The notes under the pieces: model-generated
What the model was told of the DNA's origin: nothing
The model's database searches: none
What the model saw: the letters and a program-made list of their open reading frames with translations, nothing else
In this document: positions 35,964-47,460 of the stretch, one piece after another
Layout of the letters: each line of letters begins with the position of its first letter
Position numbering within the stretch: position 1 is the stretch's first letter
Translations under genes and position numbers: made by a program
Assembly (NCBI RefSeq): GCF_901000735.1
Contig: NC_081547.1
Location: 23,986,046-24,050,045 of the forward strand
DNA from: Corylus avellana
Lineage: Eukaryota > Streptophyta > Magnoliopsida > Fagales > Betulaceae
DNA length: 64,000 nucleotides
Direction of reading: 5' to 3'

Positions 35964-36224
35964 GCTTTGTTTGGCAAAGCCTTTCTTTTCCTTTACTATT
36001 GTTCATACACAATTTCTCAAAAAAAATTAATATCAAAACATTCTAATTTTTTTATTTTTTACATCACATTATTCATTTTTTATTACTATTCAAATAAAAA
36101 AAAATCACTACAAAACAAAACTTTTTCACTTTTTTTACTTTTTTATACTAAACATTCTTACTTTTTTTTTTTTTTTTTCACATCAACTACAGTATCTAAG
36201 GAAAAGGCTTTTGCCAAACAAAGC
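35964..36224. mobile_element. Short MITE with GCTTTGTTTGGCAAAGCC ends
   Basis: Inverted ends GCTTTGTTTGGCAAAGCC and GGCTTTTGCCAAACAAAGC flank an AT-rich core. An identical copy at 38003-38263 is part of the repeated block. Confidence 0.6.
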
Positions 36225-36474
36225 CGCCGTACCGAAAACAATGAACTTTTTTCATATGAATCTCTTCTGCAACCCTACTGATTGCAAACTATTTTGACAG
36301 CTAAACCCAACTATCTTTAACCCAGCCCAACTGCCTTAACTAATTACTCCATCACTTATCTAACATAGACCCAACTTTATAGATGGCTTACATTATTATT
36401 ATTATGGGAAATATCTTCCAAATCACAATATGTCAATTAGTCCCTACATGTTGTGTTCACTTAATTTGCTGCAG

Positions 36475-36701
36475 ATCTGGCTGATATGAAAAGCTTAAAG
36501 GTCTTAAATTTGCAACACAATTTCCTCCATGGTGTCCTACCAGTTGAAGGTAACGAAATTGTTTCATCACAAAAGATTTTTTTTTTTTCTACGATAATAT
36601 TAACTAGCATGCCCATTTTATGTTTTCCCCAGAACTAATCATCCTTGTCATTTTCCTTCATAGGTTTTGCAGCTTCTGGGAGTTTGGAGATTTTAGATTT
36701 G
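36475..36701 (+). pseudogene. First copy of RLP exons, cut by the gap
   Basis: The two LRR exons at 36475-36549 (LADMKSLKVLNLQHNFLHGV) and from 36664 (ASGSLEILDL) are the same as those at 38514-38588 and 38703 onward. The second exon is cut by the N gap. It is probably not a separate gene. Confidence 0.8.
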
Positions 36702-36801
36702 NNNNNNNNNNNNNNNNNNNNNNNNNNNNNNNNNNNNNNNNNNNNNNNNNNNNNNNNNNNNNNNNNNNNNNNNNNNNNNNNNNNNNNNNNNNNNNNNNNN
36801 N
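36702..36801. other. Assembly gap (100 N)
   Basis: Exactly 100 Ns between two apparently identical 1939-bp blocks. Confidence 1.
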
Positions 36802-38740
36802 ACTTGCAAGAGAATGATACGCAAGAGCTTATGTATACATAGTTAATTTTACTTAAGCCATGTGAGACACTTAGGATCGTAACATTTATTTACGTCTTAT
36901 TAATATTTAATTTTTAAGAGTTAAGGGTGTTTTTGTAATTCAATAAATAGATGTTGCCTAATATTATTTTGGGTAAATCAATAAACAAGTGTGACACTAG
37001 GGTTTAACTGTGAGTTTATTTAAGTAAGATTTGCACTCCAATTGAGGCAATAAACACAGCTGCCCAAATTGCTCTGAGGAGAGACTCATCTTATTAGTGA
37101 TGATGAGATTCTCAGCCTCTAGTTCAACTTGGAATTTCTATACTACTTCTTGTTCTTTGTTTGTTTTGATATTCAACCTACATCACACTTGGAAGCTTCC
37201 ATAGTATGTAAAAATAATAACACATATAATCTATATCTATATGCAAGGGATTTACTCAGATATGATACAGCGCCAAGTCATGAGGATTTTTTTTTTTTTT
37301 TTTTGAAAACATGATATAAATTAAGTAGTTGTTGGTAGGACCTCCAAGATGTATATATGGGGTTCAATATATGCTTGCAATGTTCCAGCATACAAGACTA
37401 TATATATATATATATTCTCCCTTGATTGATAAGCAATACGCCTGTTTATCTTAACGCTTATTTAATATTCTTTTATGCTCTATCCTTCAACTTGACGTAG
37501 CGAAAGTGACAAACGTGAAAGAGAAACTGTGTTCTCAAAGCACACACAATGAACACATGTTGATAGAGAAAACTGATAATATTATATATATAAGAAAGCA
37601 GTTTATTTCAATACAAATGATCCCAATTTATAATGAAATTATAAAGTTACAAAAGGGTAAAATATTATAAGAATGGAAATAAACAAAAGAAACAAAATGT
37701 AATAATTATGAAAATACTTGGTGCCAAAGGAAATCCTAATTTATGGAAATACTTGGGATCAAAGAAAATCGAAAGATGTAAATCTTCTAGACGAAAAATC
37801 AGAAAATTAGAGAAATTAAGTTATTTGTAACATATTTTCTAGTTCCTATATGTAATTTGAGATATTTGAATGGATAATAGAATGGATTTGCATGATTTAG
37901 GAGAGAATGAAATGAATGATGTGTTTGGATCGATGAATACGAATAGACTAGATTGATAAACCTTGACTGTTTGACATACTCAAGAATCTCCAAGAGGTTA
38001 CAGCTTTGTTTGGCAAAGCCTTTCTTTTCCTTTACTATTGTTCATACACAATTTCTCAAAAAAAATTAATATCAAAACATTCTAATTTTTTTATTTTTTA
38101 CATCACATTATTCATTTTTTATTACTATTCAAATAAAAAAAAATCACTACAAAACAAAACTTTTTCACTTTTTTTACTTTTTTATACTAAACATTCTTAC
38201 TTTTTTTTTTTTTTTTTCACATCAACTACAGTATCTAAGGAAAAGGCTTTTGCCAAACAAAGCCGCCGTACCGAAAACAATGAACTTTTTTCATATGAAT
38301 CTCTTCTGCAACCCTACTGATTGCAAACTATTTTGACAGCTAAACCCAACTATCTTTAACCCAGCCCAACTGCCTTAACTAATTACTCCATCACTTATCT
38401 AACATAGACCCAACTTTATAGATGGCTTACATTATTATTATTATGGGAAATATCTTCCAAATCACAATATGTCAATTAGTCCCTACATGTTGTGTTCACT
38501 TAATTTGCTGCAGATCTGGCTGATATGAAAAGCTTAAAGGTCTTAAATTTGCAACACAATTTCCTCCATGGTGTCCTACCAGTTGAAGGTAACGAAATTG
38601 TTTCATCACAAAAGATTTTTTTTTTTTCTACGATAATATTAACTAGCATGCCCATTTTATGTTTTCCCCAGAACTAATCATCCTTGTCATTTTCCTTCAT
38701 AGGTTTTGCAGCTTCTGGGAGTTTGGAGATTTTAGATTTG
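36802..38740 (+). repeat. 1939-bp block repeated across the gap (second copy)
   Basis: Second copy of 34763-36701; this one continues directly into the remaining RLP exons. Confidence 0.95.
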
Positions 38741-41052
38741 AGTCACAACATGTTGGAAACAACTATTCCTTCTTACATAGGGCGACTAACTTCCCTCAAG
38801 GCTTTATCTTTGTCTGAAAATAGATTCTATGGCTCTTTACCAAGTGAAGGTAACTACACTATTAAGTATAAAATTTGACACAGCTTGAAAACTACATGAA
38901 AGATAAAAATGGTACTGTTGAGACTTGTTAATTTATTAATGTTTAGCAGATTTGTGTAAACTGGAGAAACTTGAAGAGTTTGATGTTAGCATGAATTACC
39001 ATCTTGAAGGAATCCTTCCTTCATGCATAAACAATCTGACGTCTCTTCGGCTATTAGATCTCTCAATGAACAAATTCAGTGGAAACATTTCCTCATCCTG
39101 GATAGCTAGCCTAAAATCCCTCCAGTACATTGATCTTGGTCATAATAAGTTTGAAGGTGTATTCTCATTCATCTCATTGGCTAATCACTCCCAGCTTCAA
39201 GTGGTTCAATTTACATGTGATGACTACAAACTCCAGATTACAGAAATTTTAGGTTGGATACCTTTGTTTCAATTACAGTTCCTCGTGCTCTCAAACTGTT
39301 TGAAAAAACTCTCCACTGAAATTCCAGCGTTTCTCTTCCACCAGCACAGCTTGAGAGTAGCTGATCTCTCTCACAACAAGTTGAAAGGACGGATCCCTGG
39401 TTGGTTGCTTGAAAACAATACAATGCTAGAATATCTTAGTCTGAGGGATAACTCCTTTCTGGGTCTGTTTCATCTGCCACCCCATCTTAACCTGAGCATT
39501 TCTTGGATGGATGTTTCAGCCAATCAGTTTGATGGGCAGCTTCAGGAAAACATAGGAAATCTCCTACCAAACATAAAGAGCCTAGACTTGTCCAGAAATG
39601 CTTTTGAAGGTCATCTCCCCTCATCAATTGGGAACATGAGTGGAATGGAGATCGTCCTTCAATAACTTCTCAGGCGTAGTACCCAAAGAATTGGTTGCAG
39701 ATTGTTCAAAGCTGAAGGTTCTAAAATTATCAAGGAATAATTTTCATGGTGATTTATTTTCGACCCACTTTAACTTAACCCGGTTGCTGCTTCTAGATTT
39801 TAGTGACAATCAGTTCTCCGGAACTCTGTCGAAGAAATTATTAAAATTTGCACAGGAGTTCATGGACGGCAGCAATAACCACTTGTCCGGTAAGATTCCC
39901 AGCTGGATATGTAACAACATGATTATACAAACACTCATCTTGAGTTATAATTTTTTCAGTGGTCATTTTCAATGTGAAAGCTCTATACTTGAGTTTTTAG
40001 ACCTTTCTCATAATTTTCTGTCGGGATCTTTACCTTCCTCGTCAGGGAATTCTTTGAGGCACATACATTTTCAAGGGAATATGTTTTCCGGTTCAATACC
40101 GAAAGCCTTCATCAATGCTCTTATCAACGGGTCAAATATTGTGACATTGGATATCAGGGAAAACAACTTGTCAGGTAGCATTCCCAGCCTGCTCGGAGCA
40201 GTTTTCACCTTAAGAGTTCTGTTGATGGATGGAAACTCCTTCAGTGGTCTTATCCCAACTCAGTTGTGCCAATTGATCCAAGTAAGCATAATGGATCTTT
40301 CCAACAACAATTTTTCTGGGTCAATACCTCGCTGCTAGCTTTCACTACATTAATTACCTTTGGGAAGAGCTATTACGATTATGCTAATTCTGGTACGGTG
40401 TTTTGGAATGCAAATTGCTGGCGTGTAGGTCTCCTGGTGAAGATTTTTCAAATTCATAATTATGAACTTATGAATGAAGAAGATGAAGTTCAGTTCGTTA
40501 CAAAACATAAGACTAGCTCTTACACGGGTCTCCCTCTTCGGTACATGTCTGGATTGGATTTGTCAGCAAACAACCTTACAGGTCTAATCCCTTACGAATT
40601 AGGAATGCTTGCTTCTCTCCATGCACTTATTAAATTTGTCTCGGAACCAGCTCACAGGTTCCATTCCAAATACATTCTCCAATCTGACTCAATTAGAAAG
40701 CTTGGACCTTTCTCACAACAATTTGAGTGGAGAAATCCCTTCTGCATTGAATGGCTTGCATTTTTTGGCGGTCTTCACAGTTGCTTACAACAACCTATCA
40801 GGTAGAATTCCAGACACGAAACAATTCGTGACGTTTGATGAGAGAAGCTACGAGGAAAACCCATTACTTTGTGGACCACCCCTGAAGAAAAGATGCAACA
40901 ACGTATACGTAGATGGTCACCCATCTCCTTCGGCAACAAAACCGGATGGAAAATGGTACACAGTAGATCTTGTGGTCTTCTTTCCAAGCTTTTTCGTAGC
41001 CTTCTTCATGTTCTTCCTGGGACCTGTTGCATTTCTTTATTTTAATCCTTAA
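38514..41052 (+). pseudogene. LRR receptor-like protein (RLP), 5'-incomplete and frameshifted
   Basis: Three exons are visible: 38514-38588, 38703-38849 and 38950-41052, all joined at the same codon phase, as is usual for this class (RLP1/RLP15-like, Cuscuta-receptor-type). They encode many LRR units ([80 protein letters not shown]), the capping region [13 protein letters not shown] and one C-terminal membrane span ([20 protein letters not shown]) with almost no cytoplasmic tail and no kinase. Such proteins act at the plasma membrane in immunity or development with kinase partners. The last exon needs frameshifts near 39650, 40333 and 40632, and no signal peptide or N-terminal cap is found upstream. 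It is a pseudogene, or a gene with uncorrected sequencing indels. Confidence 0.85.
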
Positions 41053-41189
41053 TGGCAAAAGGCGATGCTTCGATTTGACTGAGGATTGTATGTATTCTTG
41101 TTACTATTTTGTTGTCGATACTCTACGTAGGTTATCAAATCGTTTGTATAATTAGCTATTGTTGGATTTGTGCTTAATTATGTATAGGG

Positions 41190-41308
41190 TAATGCTACAG
41201 GAAACTCTGGCGTGCATGGCACGCTAGCCAAATTTTTTACTTTTTATATAATAATATAAAAAATAAAAAATTTGGCTAGCGTGCCATGCACGCCAGCATT
41301 CTTTGTAT
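41190..41308. mobile_element. Near-perfect palindromic MITE
   Basis: The 90-bp core 41207-41296 is an almost perfect inverted repeat: CTGGCGTGCATGGCACGCTA on the left and TAGCGTGCCATGCACGCCAG on the right, with an AT-rich centre. Shorter flanking matches (AATGCTACAG, CATTCTTTGTA) suggest the element ends. A decayed relative with GCAAGCCAAA and TTTGACTGGCGTGCC lies at about 41482-41552. Confidence 0.65.
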
Positions 41309-41640
41309 CATGACCCATGAGTATATAATGGACGTACGGTTGAGAATTTTATTGTAGACGTACGGTTAAGAATTTTATCGTACTATTTTGATTTTACACA
41401 CCAACATTCTCTGTATCATGACTCATGAGTATATAATGGACGTACAGTTGAGAATTTTATCATACTATTTTGATTTTACACATGTCATGCACGCAAGCCA
41501 AATTTTTTTTTTTATAATAAATAAAAAATAAAAATAAAATTTGACTGGCGTGCCGTTTTCTGTATCATGACCCATGAGTATATAATGGACATACGGTTGA
41601 GAATTTTATTGTACTATTTTGATTTTACACATGTAGAATA
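41305..41640. repeat. Three tandem copies of a CATGACCCATGAGTATATAA block
   Basis: CATGACNCATGAGTATATAA followed by ACGTACGGTTGAGAATTTTA and TTTTGATTTTACACA occurs at about 41309, 41417 and 41566. The spacing is irregular because of the decayed palindrome between the second and third copies. Confidence 0.7.
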
Positions 41641-42732
41641 TTATGGGTAGCCCGTATGTTGGAGAAGAAATTGTAATTAACATTACAATATTTGAATAAA
41701 CTTCCATTAATGAATTATGAATGAAAGGGTTTGATAGATATATAGCCCCACTTTTGTACTGCAAAGTCTATACTTCCTTTGTTTTCTTTCCATATTTGCA
41801 TGGCAGTGTATGGATTTTCTTAAAAATCTAAAGTTTGGTCTCAAAAAAAAGTTTCCTTTATTTTCTCCTAAGTCCCTTCCCTTCTCATACTTCCCTCTTT
41901 TTCCTTTGTGAAAGAAGAGTAAAAAGAGATTAGAGATGAGAATTTTGATGGAATTCTTTTTCTTGTCATTATTATTTGACAAATTTTCAAGTTTGATAAA
42001 TAGATATGCTTGGTGAGCATGTATTTATCTTTTATCTCAAATTTCATCGTTTTCACCTCAAAAACCCATTCTAGATTATTCTCGATTGTTTATATAAAAT
42101 ATAATGCTAGGAGTATTAATTATTTTACTAATAGAGACTTACTAAACTGATGTGTAGCTCATTCATTGGAGAAAAATAAAACAATTAATTAAGAGGAATG
42201 TAATGAATATTATTGAATGAGCTACACATTAATTTAGTAAATCTCTGTGAATAAAAAAATTATTATCCATAATATTTCTCAAATATGAAATACCAATTTC
42301 TTTTATGGGCAGCTAGTATTTCTCTTTTCCTTGTTTGACTTCATTGTTCTCTGTCTTCTTTGTCTGTTTTTTTTTTTTTTTTGGTAATCTCAATTTCTAG
42401 GTCCGGAATTATCACGTTTTGTCAGAACGTCCATAGTTCAACACAATGTCCGTACATGTTTCAATACTTCATGTTTTCCCCAATTTTCTATGTTCTTAAT
42501 GGTTTTATTTTTTAGAAAACTTCACTAAAGACCCCCAAATTTTCACCCATTTTGAAATATCTTCTTAAACTTCAATCTCTCAATTTAGTCACCTGAACTT
42601 TTAATTGCTCTTAATTTGGACCCTTCCGTTAATTTTAACCGTTAAAATTTCAAAAAAAAGACCAAAATATCCCTGATTTTTGTTTTTAAAAAAATAAAAA
42701 AACGTTTTAGAAGTTTGAATTTTATACAAAAG

Positions 42733-43449
42733 TATTAGGAATTAATCCTATTTCCCAAGACCCGTGAGATGCGAAAAACAAGAAGAATGTGAAATAACAA
42801 AGATAAGCAATCACACACGACACAAAGATTTAAGTGGTTCGACTTAACAAGCCTACATCCACTGGCGGAGACGACTCGGAGAAAATCACTATCAAAAGAT
42901 GGAGTACAAAAATAGTAGAGAGAAAATTAAATCACTCAAATCCCAAAGCCCCAATACACCTAAATCTCACTATCACACAAGAAAGATTATTCCTAAAATA
43001 GAATACAAAAGACAAATGTACAAACTCTTCTTTTGCTGGAACAGATAGCGGCTGATCTCTATTTTCTTCTCTCACTCTGCAGCACCCTTTTTCTTCTAAT
43101 CACTTGTTTTTGGCTCCTCCAAAAACCACAAAGAAGAAAACACAGTTGCTGCCCTTATACCTCATTCTCTCAAATTCTCTCTTTTTTCCTCCCTTTGGTG
43201 CTTCACGTTTTTGGCACACACAAATTCACCTTGTGTTTTATTCCTTATATAGAAGCTTAACTCTCCTTTTACATGTTGGTCTAGGACTTCTACTATAAGT
43301 CAAACAAGGAGTCCAATTACATATAGGAGAATGACTCCAAAACCCACATATAAAAGAGCAAACCGGTTGAACCAAGAACATCTCCTACTTGAAGAATGAG
43401 ACAAACTATTGGGTCCCACCATGACTTTTAATTCAAGTCATACTTAACA
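42733..43449 (-). repeat. Copia 3' LTR
   Basis: 717 bp, the same length as the other LTR with scattered substitutions. Its outer terminus reads TA where the partner reads TG on the plus strand. Confidence 0.9.
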
Positions 43450-43530
43450 ATTTCCACCTTGACTTGAATCCCATCAAGTCTACCAAAATGTGTCTCCTTC
43501 GGATGTCTCCGCCTCAGCCCCCAAGGGCAA

Positions 43531-45470
43531 TCACACTCTACAAGTGTCCCTCAAGTCCAAGCGCCTCTTGAACTTGAGCATAGGACTTGATATAGACATT
43601 ACACCATGCCTCTCTATCAGCCCCGTCGACCATACAGCTTTCTTCGATGACTCTTTCTTCCTGTAGACCAATCTGCACCCTTTAGCCTTCTTTCCCTTGG
43701 GTAATTCTGCCGATTCCCAAGCTTTACCACTCTGTAGTGACTCCACCTTTTTCGGCATACCATTTTGAACAGACGATGGATCTCCACTACTAGCTGTCAG
43801 AGCAAAAGATACCATATCCTCAAAGTCATACCTCTTTGTTGCTTTTCGATCACGTTTCTCTTTGCCTCTTGCTAAAGAATAACACTCTTCTCGGTGTTGT
43901 AAGTCTCTTGAAGATTTTCCGTCATCATATTCATCCGTGAGTGAACACTGTTCATCAAGCTCCACCTCCACGAATTGTTTCTCTTTCTGCACTGTACTTT
44001 CAGAAAGATCATCTAAGTTAACAAACTCAGACTTCTTCGGTTCCTGCTCTGTAACTTCAGGTTCTGCACTTGACCCATCCTTGTACATAGCACACTCATT
44101 AAAAGTCACATTCCGACTTCTAATGATCTTCCGATTTTGATCATCCCAAAATCGATAACCGAAGGCCTCATCTCCATATCCAATGAAGAAACACTTTTAG
44201 ATTTACCATCTAGTTTACTCATAGCATCAGACTCAACTTGGACATACGAAGCACAACCAAAAACTTTCAGATGTGAAAGATTTACCTCTTTTCCACTCCA
44301 GACTTCTTCCGGTAGTCTATGGCTCAGGGGAACGGAAGACCCCCTATTTATCAGATATGCAGCAGTGCTCACTGCATCAGCCCAGAAAGTCTTTGGTAAC
44401 CCAGCATGCAATCTCATACTCCTGGCATGCTCATTGAGAGTCTTGTTCATGCACTCAGCCACGCCATTCTGCTGCGGCATTCCCGGGATAGTTTTCTCTA
44501 TTCTAATCCCATTCACTGCACAAAACTGTTTAAACCCCCTGTCTTCGTATTCTCCTCCATTGTCTGATCTCAAACGCTTGAGCTTCAAGCCCGTTTCAGT
44601 CTCAACCATGGCCTTCCATTTCTTAAAAGTCTCAAATACATCAGATTTACTTTTCAAGAAATAAACCCATACCTTCCTGCTTGAGTCATCAATAAATGTG
44701 ATGTAATACCGCGAGCCTCCAAGAGATGCCACTGGTGCGGGACCCCACAAATCCGTGTGTACCAGCTCCAGCTTTCCAAGCTTAGGTGCTTTGCCAACTT
44801 CCGCGAAACTCACCTTCTTCTGCTTCCCTAGGATGCAGCCTTCACACAATCAGAATCAACTGACTTCAACCCCGGTAGTTTCCCTTTTGACATAAGTACC
44901 TTCATCTCTTTCTCGCTCATGTGCCCAAGCCTTAGGTGCCATAGTTTTGAGTCAGCAGTCGTATCTACAACAGCATCTGTATCCTTGCTGTTCGTGGTCA
45001 TATAGAGAGTACCCGTCTTATGACCACGAGCCAAAATCCTAGCTTCCCTTGCTGACCTTCCACTTTCCACCGTGGAAATGAATTGAATGCCCTTCCTCAT
45101 CAAGCTGTCCCACTGAAATCAGATTCTTCCTCAGCTCCGGAACATGCCTGACCTTCTGTAGCTTCCATACCGAGTCATTATGAACTCTAATGCGAACATC
45201 GCCTAAGCCTACAACATCCAGCGCCGTTCCGTCAGCCAAATACACCTTCCCAAAATCTCCACCAACATAGTTTCCGAGAATTTCACGGATCGCTGTCGTA
45301 TGAAAAGATACTCCTGAGTCTAAGACCCAAGAATCAAGGGGACTGTCAACAGATAGAAGTAGGACATCATATACTTCTTTTGTTACTACATTTGCATAAT
45401 CATTCTCAGTCTCCTTCCGCAGTTCCCTGCAATTCTTCTTGTAGTGGCCAGTCTTGCCACAGTTCCAACA
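43531..45470 (-). pseudogene. Copia pol remnant: zinc knuckle, protease, integrase; no reverse transcriptase
   Basis: Reading on the minus strand in order: CCHC knuckle, a protease region with LDSG, then ADGTALDVVGLGDVRI, the pre-integrase motif LWHLRLGHMSEKEM, and the integrase core with HTDLWGP, RSDNGGEY and NGVAECMN supplying the D, D and E residues. Frames change near 45060, 44845 and 44130. The last frame covers the integrase C-terminal spacer and the start of the polymerase region (ESLQSGKAWESAELPKG, CRLVYRKKES), then jumps to unrelated sequence before the polypurine tract. The catalytic reverse transcriptase and RNase H motifs are absent. Confidence 0.85.
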
Positions 45471-46190
45471 CTAAGGTTGTCGGTCAAATCTGAATTTGCT
45501 TCTCCCTTTTCTGGAATTTGATCTGCCTTGACCATAGTTTCTATCTTGCCCTCTGCCCCGAGTCTCGAGGTTTAAAGCAGCACCAGAACAAGAGGCTTCA
45601 CCCGCATCTTTTCTGCGAACCTCTTCACTGAGAATCAAATCTCTGACGTCTTCATAGCTTAGTTTACTCTTTCCTACAGAGTTACTCACAGCCATTCTCA
45701 CTGCTTCCCAGCTATTGGGCAAAGATGCCAAGACGATCAACGCGCGAACCTCATCATCAAAATTAATTTCCACCGAAGATAATTGATTTATGATGGTGTT
45801 GAACTCATTGAGATGATGTGCCACCGAAGCTCCTTCCGCCATCTTAAGGTTGAACAATTTCTTCATCAGATGCACCTTGTTGTTAGCCGAAGGCTTCTCA
45901 TACATGCTTGACAAAGCCTTTATTAGACCTGTTGTGGTCTTCTCCTTTATAAAGTTGTGTGCAACTGATTTTGACAGAGATAACCTGATAACTGCTAGGG
46001 CTTTATGATCAAGCAGAGCCCACTCGCTATCATACATGTCGTCGGGTTGTTCTTCCAAAAGAGGTTGATGAAGATCCTTCCCACAAAGAATATCTTCAAT
46101 CTGTACCTTCCAATACCCAAAATCTTTGCCGTCGAATTTCTCGATTCCCATCTTTCCTCCTTCACCTGCCATCGCTCCCACTCTAACCAA
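45471..46190 (-). CDS. Copia gag polypeptide
   Basis: The 239-aa frame has the Copia gag features KFDGKDFGYWKVQIEDIL and LNEFNTIINQL, followed by a basic tail. It is closed by a TAG just before the zinc-knuckle codons CWNCGKTGHYKKNC, which continue in the same frame, so one nonsense change separates the capsid-like part from the CCHC motif. Confidence 0.85.
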   Translation of the reverse strand: MVRVGAMAGEGGKMGIEKFDGKDFGYWKVQIEDILCGKDLHQPLLEEQPDDMYDSEWALLDHKALAVIRLSLSKSVAHNFIKEKTTTGLIKALSSMYEKPSANNKVHLMKKLFNLKMAEGASVAHHLNEFNTIINQLSSVEINFDDEVRALIVLASLPNSWEAVRMAVSNSVGKSKLSYEDVRDLILSEEVRRKDAGEASCSGAALNLETRGRGQDRNYGQGRSNSRKGRSKFRFDRQP

Positions 46191-46206
46191 CAGCTCTGAT
46201 ACCAGT

Positions 46207-46923
46207 TGTTAAGAATTAATCTTATTTCCCAAGACCCGTAAAATGCGAAAAACAAAAAGAATGCGGAATAACAAAGATAAGCAATCACATACAACACAAA
46301 GATTTAAGTGGTTCGGCTTAACAAGCCTACATCCACTGACGGAGACGACCCAGAGAAAATCACTATTAAAAGATGGAGTACAAAAATAGTAGAGAGAAAA
46401 TTAAATCACTCAGATCTCAAAGCCCCAATACACCCAAATCTCACTATCACACAAGAAAGATTATTCCCAAAATAAAATACAAAAGATAAATGTACAAACT
46501 CTTCTTTTGCTGGAACAGACGGCGGCTGATCTCTATTTTCTTCTCTCACTCTGCAGCACCCTTTTTCTTCTAATCATTTGTTTTTGGCTCCTCCAAAAAC
46601 CACCAAGAAGAAAACACCGTTGCTGCCCTTGTACCTCATTCTCTCAAATTCTCTCTTTTTTCCTCCCTTTAGTGCTTCACGTTTTTGGCACACACAAATT
46701 CACCTTGTGCTTTGTTCCTTATATAGAAGCTTAACTCTCCTTTTACATGTTGGTCTAGGACTTCTACTATAAGTCAAACAAGGAGTCCAATTACATATAG
46801 GAGAAGGACTCCAAAACCCACATGTAAAAGAGCAAACTGGTTGAACCAAGAACCTCTCCTACTTGAAGAAAGAGACAAACTATTGGGTCCCACCATGACT
46901 TTTAATTCAAGTCATACTGAACA
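46207..46923 (-). repeat. Copia 5' LTR
   Basis: 717 bp, followed inward by the tRNA-Met primer binding site at 46204-46193. Confidence 0.9.
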
Positions 46924-47344
46924 AAAAGTCAGGGGTATAAATGTCATGTGACGTTTAAAATTTGACGAAGGAGTCCAAATTGAAAGCAATTGAAAGTTTA
47001 GGGAACTAAATTGAGAGATTTTGAAGTTCAGAGATAATATTTTAAAACGGGTGAAAGTTTGAGAGTCCTTAGTGAAATTCTCCCTTTATTTTTCCTAGGT
47101 GTTACAACGACCCTCCACAGATCCTTTATTCATCCCCGCACGTCACAATACCCCATCTCTACTGCAACTGCTGCACCATTGTCGCATCTTAGCGAGTTGA
47201 TGCCGTTGCTTATACAGTGCAATTGTTGGGTGCACCTTGCTATGGTGGTGCGCGTGTAGTCTGTAATACATTGATGTGTGTGGTTATACAATGTGATGGC
47301 ATGCTCAAACCACTACCGGAAAAGGTAGATGTGGAGTCAACATG

Positions 47345-47460
47345 GCTCTCTTTTCTTTTTTCTTTTTTCTTTTTTTTCTTTTTTTTTTTTCATGTCTACA
47401 CAAAAGTGAGATGGGAGTTTGAATTAGTGACATCTACTTTATAAGGTTGAGCTATCATGT
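47345..47460 (-). mobile_element. Degenerate tRNA-derived SINE copy
   Basis: Read on the minus strand, GATAGCTCAACCTTATAAAG, then GTCACTAATTCAAACTCCCA and TTTTGTGTAGACATG lead into an A-rich tail. It is a decayed relative of the SINE at 22905-23016; the A box is damaged. Confidence 0.55.

Larger units (their letters stand above)
34763..36701 (+). repeat. 1939-bp block repeated across the gap (first copy)
   Basis: From ACTTGCAAGAGAATGATACG to TTTTAGATTTG the block appears identical to 36802-38740, offset by 2039 bp. It ends exactly at the N gap, and the second copy starts exactly after it. It includes upstream sequence, a MITE and the first two RLP exons. Confidence 0.95.
41053..42512. other. 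Intergenic region after the RLP locus
   Basis: No gene is supported. It holds the palindromic MITE and repeats at 41190-41640 and, further on, a loose inverted pair around TGAGCTACACAT and ATGTGTAGCTCA (near 42150-42235). Confidence 0.5.
42733..46923 (-). mobile_element. Ty1/Copia LTR retrotransposon with internal deletion
   Basis: The element lies on the minus strand. Two 717-bp LTRs (42733-43449 and 46207-46923) start with TGTTAAG-like and end with AACA-like sequence, and AAAAG occurs directly on both sides (42728-42732 and 46924-46928), a 5-bp target duplication. The primer binding site TGGTATCAGAGC (46204-46193), complementary to initiator Met tRNA, follows the 5' LTR. An AAGGTGGAAAT polypurine tract precedes the 3' LTR. 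The internal region has gag, zinc knuckle, protease and integrase pieces, but the reverse transcriptase and RNase H region is missing, leaving 4.2 kb. It is not autonomous. Confidence 0.93.
42513..47084. mobile_element. Mutator-like long-TIR element carrying a nested Copia
   Basis: The left arm at 42513-42732 (AACTTCACTAAAGACCCCCA, TTGGACCCTTCCGTTAA) and right arm at 46929-47084 (reverse: GAATTTCACTAAGGACTCTC) are inverted relatives. Direct 9-bp repeats TTTATTTTT lie at 42504-42512 and 47085-47093. Without the nested Copia the element is about 375 bp and non-coding. The 9-bp duplication fits the Mutator superfamily. Confidence 0.7.

Noticed and set aside
43937..44664. Plus-strand frames of 67-175 aa within the Copia
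   Set aside because: They are antisense shadows of the integrase and adjoining frames.
42733..46923. A viral origin for the integrase and gag sequences
   Set aside because: LTR length, tRNA-Met primer site, domain order and 5-bp target duplication fit an ordinary plant Copia retrotransposon.
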